Made by a program: the position numbers and the translations under genes. From Campylobacterota bacterium (GTDB lineage Bacteria; Campylobacterota; Campylobacteria; Campylobacterales; Sulfurovaceae): a stretch of DNA of 16,316 bases. Each line of letters opens with the position of its first letter. The first letter of the stretch is position 1. The stretch is taken from NCBI GenBank assembly GCA_011372825.1, contig DSAK01000190.1, forward strand, positions 1 to 16,316. The letters run 5' to 3'. Shown here piece after piece: positions 7,962 through 14,347 of the stretch. The notes under the pieces were generated by a model. That model did no database searches and was not told the origin of the DNA. It worked only from the letters and a program-made list of their open reading frames with translations.

Positions 7962-10024
7962 ATCTTCTCCCAAACACTCATTTGAGATATTGTATGTTGG
8001 TGTTTTCTAGCTGTCTCTTGTATAACAAACGCTATATCGTGTGTCCCTAAGAGTCTAAAATGATTTGACAATATATCTTTCATCGCCTCAAGTGTATAGA
8101 CTGCTTCGCCATCTTTTCTGTAACCGCCTAGCCATTTCTCTTTTGGAGTAAACTCTTCAAGCCATGTATATGGCGAGGTTAAGACAACCAATCCACCATC
8201 ATTGAGCCGCTCATGCAAAGAGTCTAAAAATCTTTTTGGATCATAGAGTCTATCTATAAGATTGCCTGCAAAAATCAAATCAAAGTCTCTAAATATAGGT
8301 TTGAGATTGCATGCATCGGCTTGCCAAAAAGTCACTTTGTCTTTGTATCTATCGAATCCAAAATCACTCAAATTGACCTCATGAAACTCTTCAAGCTCCC
8401 CTTCAGTAGTCAAAAAATAGCGTATCGTTGAAGTCTCTTTAAGGGCAATTGCATGCTGTATAAATCTAGCAGAAAAATCTACCCCCACCACCTCATCAAA
8501 AATTGTTGCCAATTCAAAACTACTTCGTCCTATAGCACAACCAACATCAAATGCTCTTTGAGTTCTCCTATCTTGAAGATAGGGTTTGATGGTCTCGATA
8601 CAAGTTTTTGGATAGTTTGCAACTCCAAGGAGATTTTCCTCCCAGCCAAAATGGCAATACTGTGACACTATAGCATCTTTGATATATTCGCTAGAGGCAA
8701 CATGCTCATTATAGCTACTGTTTATATATCTAAAACCTGCATGTTGATAAAAATGTTTTCTAAAGGCATATCTACTTGTATTATCAGCCAAATTACCGCA
8801 ACTTATCCATGAGCCTCCCTTGATGAGATTGTGCTTTCCATCAAAAGTTGGTACTGTAAAATCGTCATAAATGTGATGAACCTTAAACCCATCAAAAGGA
8901 TAGATTGGTGTTTTTGTCCACTGCCATACATTCCCGATAACATCATAAAGCTCCCCATGAGGGTAGTAATCAACAGGTGTACTTGATGTGTGAGCAAGGT
9001 CGATATTTGCCTCTTTTAGAGTTGCAAATTTTACCATCGCATAGTATTCATCTTCTGTAGGTAGGGTGATATGTTGATTTGTTTTACTTGCAAGCCATTT
9101 GCAAAAAGCAGATGCTTCATGATAATTGACCTCTACAGGCCAATCTAAAGGTAGTGGCACTTCATCACATAATGTGCGAAGGGTATAAGAGTTTTGCACC
9201 TTTCTCCAAAAACGGGGCATTGTCGTATTATGATATTGACGCCAACTCCACCCCTCATCATCCCAATATTCTCTTGTCGTATAGCCCCCATCAGTTACAA
9301 ACTCAAGAAACTCACCATTTGAGACTAGATACTTTGAAGCTTCAAATGGGGGGATTGATGCTTGATGTTTGCCATACTCATTATCCCATCCATAATAAAG
9401 ACTTTTAGTAGTCTCTTTGTCCAAAATGATATCTGTAGCTGGGATTTGCACTAAGCTATTTTGAGGGTAGGTACTGTTAGTTTGGAGATTAACGCCCCAT
9501 TTTTTAGAAGCAGCAATATACTCAAGTGGCAATTGTCTGATCAAAACAGAAGATGTCTCTATGTGGATATTCTCATGCTCTATCCCCATGAGTATGACCC
9601 ACCATGGTGAGTCCCATGTGATAGGCAGATCCAGCGGTAGTCTATCTATCAGCGATACAACAATATCAAAAACTTTTTGGCGATACTCTTTGACCGATTC
9701 TATCGTTGGCCAATCGTAATTTGCCTCATCCAAATCATCCCAACTCATCTCATCAACGCCTATGGCACAGATAGATTCTATAACGGGATCTGCCCCATTG
9801 TCTATAAGTTTTGCAAGCTTTAGTTTATTGATGAAAAATACAGCAGTATGACCAAAATAAAATATCAAAGGGTGGCGTAGAGGGTCTGCTTTTTGATAAA
9901 AACCTTGTTTATCTACTATCAATTCAAAGAGTGATTCATAGAGTCTATATGTATGCTCAAAATAGCTCCTTATCTCATCTTTTTTTTTCTCTGGTGAAAC
10001 TCCGTTTAGTTCTATAGTTTTCAT
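7958..10024 (-). CDS. ovoA: OvoA: 5-histidylcysteine sulfoxide synthase fused to 5-thiohistidine N-methyltransferase
   Basis: OvoA is a mononuclear non-heme iron enzyme that joins cysteine to C5 of histidine as a sulfoxide using O2. Its C-terminal domain later methylates the imidazole to give ovothiol A. The 688 residues show three parts. A DinB-like domain (about 15-170) has the iron-ligand pattern GHTAVFF (His59) and EHENIHIETSSVLIRQLP (His150 and His154, HxxxHxE). An FGE-sulfatase/C-type-lectin-like domain (about 205-435) has GYTTREYWDDEGW, LPTEDEYYAM, GNVWQW (364-369), KGGSWIS and HAGFRY; Tyr419 may be the tyrosine that steers the reaction. A SAM methyltransferase (about 450-688) has motif I FDVGCAIGRSSFEL (492-505) and acidic GVDFS (Asp516). 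EgtB, the ergothioneine paralogue, lacks this C-terminal domain. ATG at 10024 follows secF by nine bases with almost no ribosome site, so it may depend on coupling. Confidence 0.95.
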   Translation of the reverse strand: MKTIELNGVSPEKKKDEIRSYFEHTYRLYESLFELIVDKQGFYQKADPLRHPLIFYFGHTAVFFINKLKLAKLIDNGADPVIESICAIGVDEMSWDDLDEANYDWPTIESVKEYRQKVFDIVVSLIDRLPLDLPITWDSPWWVILMGIEHENIHIETSSVLIRQLPLEYIAASKKWGVNLQTNSTYPQNSLVQIPATDIILDKETTKSLYYGWDNEYGKHQASIPPFEASKYLVSNGEFLEFVTDGGYTTREYWDDEGWSWRQYHNTTMPRFWRKVQNSYTLRTLCDEVPLPLDWPVEVNYHEASAFCKWLASKTNQHITLPTEDEYYAMVKFATLKEANIDLAHTSSTPVDYYPHGELYDVIGNVWQWTKTPIYPFDGFKVHHIYDDFTVPTFDGKHNLIKGGSWISCGNLADNTSRYAFRKHFYQHAGFRYINSSYNEHVASSEYIKDAIVSQYCHFGWEENLLGVANYPKTCIETIKPYLQDRRTQRAFDVGCAIGRSSFELATIFDEVVGVDFSARFIQHAIALKETSTIRYFLTTEGELEEFHEVNLSDFGFDRYKDKVTFWQADACNLKPIFRDFDLIFAGNLIDRLYDPKRFLDSLHERLNDGGLVVLTSPYTWLEEFTPKEKWLGGYRKDGEAVYTLEAMKDILSNHFRLLGTHDIAFVIQETARKHQHTISQMSVWEKI
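7967..7971 (-). promoter_or_regulatory. Ribosome-binding site that fixes the ovoB TTG start
   Basis: The minus strand reads GGGAG followed by AAGAT and then TTG at 7961. The site lies within the last codons of ovoA (the Trp-Glu-Lys-Ile end). It supports the unusual TTG at 7961 over the TTG twelve bases upstream, and places ovoB under direct termination-reinitiation from ovoA. Confidence 0.6.
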
Positions 10025-10033
10025 GGGCTTAAA

Positions 10034-11005
10034 TTAAAGAGTACCTTTTTCATACATCGCCCTTAGACGCTCTTTCTCTTTTTCTCTTTGGAGACGATTT
10101 GCCTCTCTTTTTCTAAAATCGCTCACAGAAAATCCAAGCCATCCTAGAAGTGGCGAAGCGATAAATATAGACGAATATGTACCAATAACTATACCCACCA
10201 AAAGGGTCAAACTAAACCCTTTGATAATCTCTCCACCAAAAATATACAAAGACAAAATAACAAAAAATGTTGTCAAAGAGGTGAGCGTTGTTCGCGATAG
10301 GGTGTTTGTGATGGATATATCAATAATTGCATTGAGGATATTCTCTTTTAGCCTATGTACACCCTCTCTGATACGGTCAAAAACTATGATTGTATCATTA
10401 AGAGAGTATCCAAGCAAGGTCAGCATAGCTGCTAAAATATCGAGATTAATCTCTATGTCAAGAAGGACTAAAACACCTAGAGTTATACTCACATCATGGA
10501 CAAGAGCCAAGACCGACGCAAGTGCAAATCTCCATTCAAATCTATATGTCACATAGATAAGTATCCCTATAATTGCAAACATCATAGCAAGAAGCCCTTT
10601 TTCGCGAAGCTCGCTCCCTATCTTTGGCCCCACCATATCAACTCGTCGTACTTCAAAATCACCAGTTGGTTTAAGAATCTCTCTCACCTCATCACCGATA
10701 TCAACCCCTAGTGCCGAAGATGTACTTTTGATCCGGATAACTATCTCTTGATTGCTACCAAAAAAAGTTACTTGAGCACCTTTGAAGTTCTCTTGCGCCT
10801 CTAAAAGTTGTCGTATATCACCAAGCGGTGCATCACTTGGGTATTGGACTTGAATGAGTGTGCCCCCCTCAAAATCTATACCATAATTGAAGCCTTTTGT
10901 CCAAATAAGAACCCAAGAAGCAAGTATCAACACTAGAGATAACAAGCTCCATCTTTTTGCTTGCCCCATAAATCCAATTGGGGTTTTTTGTCTAAAAAAT
11001 TCCAT
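10034..11005 (-). CDS. secF: Protein translocase subunit SecF
   Basis: SecF pairs with SecD in the inner membrane and uses the proton-motive force to pull preproteins out of SecYEG on the periplasmic side. The 323 residues match the family in size. There is an N-terminal helix (about 19-36), the periplasmic P1 part opening with YGIDFEGGTLIQVQ (41-54), then VDMVGPKIGSEL (122-133), and five more membrane segments. These include GYSLNDTIIVFDRIRE (199-214) and TLSRTTLTSLTT (235-246), both RND-type hallmark regions. The tail (about 297-323) is highly basic, KREANRLQREKEKERLRAMYE. ATG at 11005 has AGGGGG five bases upstream, and the secD stop lies nine bases before the ATG. Identification is firm. 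Confidence 0.97.
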   Translation of the reverse strand: MEFFRQKTPIGFMGQAKRWSLLSLVLILASWVLIWTKGFNYGIDFEGGTLIQVQYPSDAPLGDIRQLLEAQENFKGAQVTFFGSNQEIVIRIKSTSSALGVDIGDEVREILKPTGDFEVRRVDMVGPKIGSELREKGLLAMMFAIIGILIYVTYRFEWRFALASVLALVHDVSITLGVLVLLDIEINLDILAAMLTLLGYSLNDTIIVFDRIREGVHRLKENILNAIIDISITNTLSRTTLTSLTTFFVILSLYIFGGEIIKGFSLTLLVGIVIGTYSSIFIASPLLGWLGFSVSDFRKREANRLQREKEKERLRAMYEKGTL

Positions 11006-11014
11006 GACTGCCCC

Positions 11015-12580
11015 CTATACCTTTACCCCAAACCATGTTTTGAGATTATTTTTTGTAATGCGATGCATGAACATCTGATATACCCCATGTGTTCCTAAAA
11101 TCGCAGTAAGCATAGAAGCCAAAATACCTATACTAATAGTGAGCGCAAACCCCTTGATTGGTCCTGTACCATACACATAGAGTGCAACAGCAGCGATAAG
11201 AGTTGTGATATTTGCATCAAGGATAGCACTCATTGCATTTGCATACCCCTCTTCTATCGCTTTTACTACTGATTTACCCTCTTTGAGCAACTCCCGTATC
11301 CTCTCTGATATAATAACATTGGCATCAACTGCCATCCCTACAGTAAGTACTATACCAGCCATACCTGGCAATGTAAGGGTTGCGCCAAAAAGTGCCATAA
11401 TTGCCAAAATCAAAAAGAGGTTAACAATAAGTGCAACATCAGCGATCAATCCAGCGATTCCATAATAGAGCATCATAAAAATTATAACTACTAAAAAACC
11501 AAAAAGAAGTGCTAAAGAGCTTGCCTTGATACTATCAGCCCCTAAGCTTGGCCCAACACTCCTTTTTTCCATCATATAAACTGGAGCTAATAAGGAGCCC
11601 GAACGCAAAGCAATAGCGATATCTCTTGCCTCTTCGATGGTGAATGAGCCAGATATCTGACCTCTACCACCACCTATTCTCTCACGTAAAACTGGAGCCG
11701 AATAAACTTCATTGTCAAGGACGATAGCCATCCTTTTTCCTACATTTTTTCCAGAAAAATCGCCAAATATTTTTGCACCTTGACCATTAAGGGTGAAATT
11801 GATAACAGGCTGGTTTGTTTCACTAAAGCCTACTGTTGCATCAGTGAGCATAGAACCATCCAAAATAGGGATTTCACGCAACAAATATGGCTCTTTTGTA
11901 TTGACATCTTTTAAAATCACATCGCCATACTGAGCAGCCTCTTGAGGGGTTATCGTGCTAACTCTTGCTATTCGCTCTTCATCTACTGCCATCATTTGCA
12001 AATGTGCAGCTCTAGCTATAAGGTCTCGCACCCTTTGCTCTTGTTCTGGCGTTTTGATCCCAGGAACCTCAACGAGTATCTTATCTTCTCCTTGCTTGGC
12101 AACGGTTGGCTCAGCCAATCCAAATGCATCGAGTCTATTACGGATAGTATCGACTGCTTGAGAAATAGCATTTTGGTAGGTTCTAGCTATCTCTTCTGGA
12201 GTGAGCGATATGGTAAATTTGAGATTTTCCTCATCAAGAACAATCCCCTCAATATCGTTTTGCAAAAGAGCTGTTGTTTGCAGTAAATCGTCTCTATCGA
12301 GTATCTCAAAAACAACCCGCTCCCCTTTTACTGCTAAACCATCAAAGATAATATCCTCTTTGTCTAGTAGATATTTTACACTAGCAGCAATTGATTTGAT
12401 GCGGGACTCAAGTGCAACTTCTGTTTTAACCCCAAGGAGCATATAAAGCCCACCTTGAAGGTCAAGTCCCAAAGTAATCTTGCTCCCTTTTTCTGTCTGC
12501 AAAAGAGAAGGTAGAGACATAAACACACCAAAAAGGAGTGCAAAAATAAAAATAACAACCTTATAATTAAGCGTTTTCAT
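11015..12580 (-). CDS. secD: Protein translocase subunit SecD
   Basis: SecD is the larger partner of SecF. The 521 residues show a first membrane helix (about 6-26), LGLDLQGGLYMLLG (37-50), and the periplasmic P1 base with NRLDAFGLAEPTVAKQG (148-164) and VEVPGI. The P1 head region is followed by GGRGQISGSFTIEEARDIA (304-322) and LRSGSLLAPV. Five C-terminal helices start near 353, and the RND-like GMAVDANVIISERIRE (415-430) carries the conserved Asp419 linked to proton transfer in the family. ATG at 12580 lies within the last codons of yajC (14-base overlap), with TTAGG close upstream, so translation is probably coupled. This is the short bacterial form, without the long P1 insert of gammaproteobacteria. 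Identification is firm. Confidence 0.97.
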   Translation of the reverse strand: MKTLNYKVVIFIFALLFGVFMSLPSLLQTEKGSKITLGLDLQGGLYMLLGVKTEVALESRIKSIAASVKYLLDKEDIIFDGLAVKGERVVFEILDRDDLLQTTALLQNDIEGIVLDEENLKFTISLTPEEIARTYQNAISQAVDTIRNRLDAFGLAEPTVAKQGEDKILVEVPGIKTPEQEQRVRDLIARAAHLQMMAVDEERIARVSTITPQEAAQYGDVILKDVNTKEPYLLREIPILDGSMLTDATVGFSETNQPVINFTLNGQGAKIFGDFSGKNVGKRMAIVLDNEVYSAPVLRERIGGGRGQISGSFTIEEARDIAIALRSGSLLAPVYMMEKRSVGPSLGADSIKASSLALLFGFLVVIIFMMLYYGIAGLIADVALIVNLFLILAIMALFGATLTLPGMAGIVLTVGMAVDANVIISERIRELLKEGKSVVKAIEEGYANAMSAILDANITTLIAAVALYVYGTGPIKGFALTISIGILASMLTAILGTHGVYQMFMHRITKNNLKTWFGVKV

Positions 12581-12860
12581 TACCTAATTCGACCTTTTTA
12601 GCAATAAAAGCTTTATCTATCTTCACAATAGTGTCATCGTTTAACTCTATTTTGATAAAATCATCTTCAGGTTTGATAACAGTAGCATGTAATCCACCAT
12701 TTGTGATTATCTTGTCACCTTTTTGAAGGCTATTTACCATTTCACGATGGCGTTGTTGTTGTTTTTGTTGGGGACGAATAATCAAAAAATAAAAAATCGC
12801 AAACAACAAAATAAGAGGTAAGAAAGAGATGAGCATACTGCCTTGTCCAGTTTCAGCCAT
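12567..12860 (-). CDS. yajC: Preprotein translocase subunit YajC
   Basis: YajC is a small inner-membrane protein that associates with SecDF, and sometimes with AcrB; its role in export is accessory. The 97 residues contain one membrane helix at about 9-27 (MLISFLPLILLFAIFYFLI), the signature IIRPQQKQQQRHREM just after it, and a soluble cytoplasmic domain with GDKIITNGGLHATV and a beta-rich end. ATG at 12860 has AAGGA six bases upstream. It is the first gene of the minus-strand array and faces lnt 20 bases away. The yajC-secD-secF order is standard in Campylobacterota. Confidence 0.96.
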   Translation of the reverse strand: MAETGQGSMLISFLPLILLFAIFYFLIIRPQQKQQQRHREMVNSLQKGDKIITNGGLHATVIKPEDDFIKIELNDDTIVKIDKAFIAKKVELGNENA

Positions 12861-12880
12861 AACGAATCCTTTGGAGTAAA
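12861..12880. promoter_or_regulatory. Compact divergent yajC/lnt junction with two ribosome sites
   Basis: Only 20 bases separate the two divergent ATG codons. On the minus strand AAGGA (12867-12871) serves yajC; on the plus strand TTGGAG (12871-12876) serves lnt four bases before its ATG. There is no room for a promoter here, so each gene's promoter must lie inside the other's coding region, and the two transcripts should overlap at their 5' ends. Confidence 0.7.
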
Positions 12881-14149
12881 ATGATAAAAATTAGTCACTA
12901 TTTTAGCACCATTGATATAACAAAAGGCTTGTTTGTAGCTATTTTATTGTCACTATTTATCTATCTAGAGCACTTTGGGTACTCTATTTTTATTGTTATA
13001 ACAATTTTTGCTCTACTTGGACTCTATTTGCTTATTGACTCTGAAGCAAAAGTTTGGTTTTGGAGTGGCTTTTTCATCTCCATGCTATGGTTTTGGTGGA
13101 TAATGCTAAGTTTTAAAATCTACCAAATAGCTTGGGTGATGCCATTTGGACTAATTGGAATTGGACTACTTTATGGTTTGATGTTTTTGATTTTATACAA
13201 AATCGCTCAACTCATATCCTCAAAAACTAAAATCCCTATAGTTTTTTTGCTAGCAATTTGCTTGTTTACTATAAGCTATATACACCCTTTTGGATTTGAC
13301 TGGTTAAAGCTTGAAATCATTTTTCACAATAGCTATTTGGGGACCTCATGGTGGCAATTTGGTTTGATTTTGTTCGCAATTGCACTTGCACAATATAGAC
13401 AAAATCTCTTGTTTTTGTTTCTTGTTTTTTTGGCATACAGCCCGACAGCATATACAACCAATACCAATATCAATCCCTCTATCAAAGTTACAACAACCAA
13501 TATCCCCATAGATGTAAAATGGCAAGAAGAGTCCTCACAATTGATCTTGCAGCAAATATTTCAAACCATAGATGATGGTATCAATGACGGGTATGATTTG
13601 ATTGTTTTTCCAGAATCTACACTAACTATGTTTCTCAATTATGAGACAGCCATACTTGAAGTACTACAAGAGAAATCACAAAAAATTACCATTGTAATTG
13701 GGGCACTATTTTGGGATGATGGTATCCCTCGCAATTCAACTTATATTTTCAACAACAATACTATAAGTGTGGCACACAAATATATCCTTGTTCCTTTTGG
13801 AGAATACAATCCTCTACCAAAATGGATTGGAGAGTGGATCAACAAAATCATCTATGATGGAGGTGCCGATTATATAGCATCTGAGACTATGAGCGAATAT
13901 AAGATTGATGGAGTTATTTATCGTAATGCTATATGCTATGAAGCAACAAGCAAAAAACTCTACAAAGACAATCCAAAAAATATGATTGCCATTAGCAATA
14001 ATGGGTGGTTTGTCCCATCGACAGAGCCAACTTTGCAAAGATTATTGTTAGAGCACTACAGCAAACAGCACGGCACAACGATATATCATAGCGTCAATAT
14101 GTCGCCATCATATATCGTAGCGAATGGTAAAACTGTGTTTATAAAATAA
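12881..14149 (+). CDS. lnt: Apolipoprotein N-acyltransferase
   Basis: Lnt transfers an acyl chain from phospholipid to the N-terminal diacylglyceryl-cysteine of apolipoproteins at the periplasmic face of the inner membrane. The 422 residues begin with about six to seven hydrophobic helices (about 15-190), then a nitrilase-like domain from about 200. The catalytic triad is visible as FPEST (Glu245), HKYILVPFGEY (Lys300, with Glu308 of the PFGE motif), and ICYEA (Cys352). SNNGWF (372-377) is the expected loop. The protein stops at SPSYIVANGKTVFIK, so it lacks the final helix that follows the nitrilase domain in E. coli Lnt. This may be the usual short Campylobacterota form or a lineage loss. 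ATG at 12881 has GGAG four bases upstream. It diverges from yajC, and no lipoprotein gene is nearby. Family assignment is firm. Confidence 0.92.
   Translation: MIKISHYFSTIDITKGLFVAILLSLFIYLEHFGYSIFIVITIFALLGLYLLIDSEAKVWFWSGFFISMLWFWWIMLSFKIYQIAWVMPFGLIGIGLLYGLMFLILYKIAQLISSKTKIPIVFLLAICLFTISYIHPFGFDWLKLEIIFHNSYLGTSWWQFGLILFAIALAQYRQNLLFLFLVFLAYSPTAYTTNTNINPSIKVTTTNIPIDVKWQEESSQLILQQIFQTIDDGINDGYDLIVFPESTLTMFLNYETAILEVLQEKSQKITIVIGALFWDDGIPRNSTYIFNNNTISVAHKYILVPFGEYNPLPKWIGEWINKIIYDGGADYIASETMSEYKIDGVIYRNAICYEATSKKLYKDNPKNMIAISNNGWFVPSTEPTLQRLLLEHYSKQHGTTIYHSVNMSPSYIVANGKTVFIK
12900..12908 (-). promoter_or_regulatory. Candidate promoter of the yajC-secDF array, inside lnt
   Basis: The minus strand reads TGCTAAAAT, an extended -10 with one mismatch to TATAAT. 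The predicted start near 12893 gives a leader of about 33 bases before yajC. No -35 match was found at 17 bases. The site lies within codons 7-10 of lnt. This is the best match in the first 80 bases upstream of yajC, but AT-rich DNA makes chance matches common. Confidence 0.35.
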
Positions 14150-14166
14150 GCGTGTTTTATTTTTTT
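14141..14166 (+). terminator. Weak terminator-like hairpin at the end of lnt
   Basis: ATAAAA (14141-14146) and TTTTAT (14155-14160) can form a 6-bp AT-only stem around an 8-base loop that includes the lnt stop codon, followed directly by six T residues. The position and T tract suit an intrinsic terminator, but a stem without GC pairs would be unstable. Partial read-through into metH is possible. Confidence 0.3.
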
Positions 14167-14190
14167 GTTTAGTCCTTTTTTGCTACTCTT

Positions 14191-14199
14191 TGGTACAAT
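14191..14199 (+). promoter_or_regulatory. Extended -10 promoter for metH
   Basis: TGGTACAAT is an extended -10 with one change from TATAAT, preceded by T-rich DNA and no clear -35 box. Transcription from about 14206 would give a leader of nearly 90 bases, much longer than at the other promoters in the window, and would include the hairpin at 14212-14269. Confidence 0.5.
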
Positions 14200-14211
14200 A
14201 GCAGTCATATT

Positions 14212-14269
14212 TTTCAAATCCCAATTTCCTCGTATAACTTCTCATAGTGATTAAATATTGGATTTGAAA
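14212..14269 (+). promoter_or_regulatory. Long imperfect hairpin in the metH leader
   Basis: TTTCAAATCCCAAT (14212-14225) pairs with ATTGGATTTGAAA (14257-14269), giving 13 base pairs with a single bulged C and a 31-base loop. The loop starts with TTCCT, which is complementary to the AGGAA of the metH ribosome site (14285-14289). No T tract follows the stem, so it is not a terminator. It could be a translational control element. It shows no cobalamin-box or known SAM-riboswitch consensus that I can recognise. Function is inferred, but the complementarity is visible. Confidence 0.45.
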
Positions 14270-14347
14270 GAGATATCTTCTTGAAGGAACCTTGTGTCAA
14301 CTTCCAAAACGATCAAAAATCTCCTCAAAACCCAATTTCTCGTTATA
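14215..14347 (+). repeat. Imperfect direct repeat, metH leader versus metH codons 11-18
   Basis: Two 22-base segments, 14215-14236 in the leader and 14326-14347 in the coding region, share CAAAnCCCAATTTC and then TCGT and ATA with one compensating insertion and deletion. The first copy forms the left arm and loop start of the leader hairpin. It could be a small local duplication or coincidence in AT-rich DNA. Confidence 0.35.

Noticed and set aside
7958..10024. EgtB of ergothioneine synthesis
   Set aside because: EgtB lacks the fused C-terminal methyltransferase seen here, and no egtD is adjacent; the domain order is that of OvoA.
10221..10556. Plus-strand open frame of 111 codons within secF
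   Set aside because: It is opposite SecF membrane segments whose motifs are intact; no ribosome site or domain supports it.
11942..12286. Plus-strand open frame of 114 codons within secD
   Set aside because: It lies wholly opposite conserved SecD motifs, has no recognisable family, and another shadow frame overlaps it.
14206..14293. Cobalamin or SAM riboswitch upstream of metH
   Set aside because: The leader is under 90 bases and shows no B12-box or SAM-aptamer conserved core that I can recognise.
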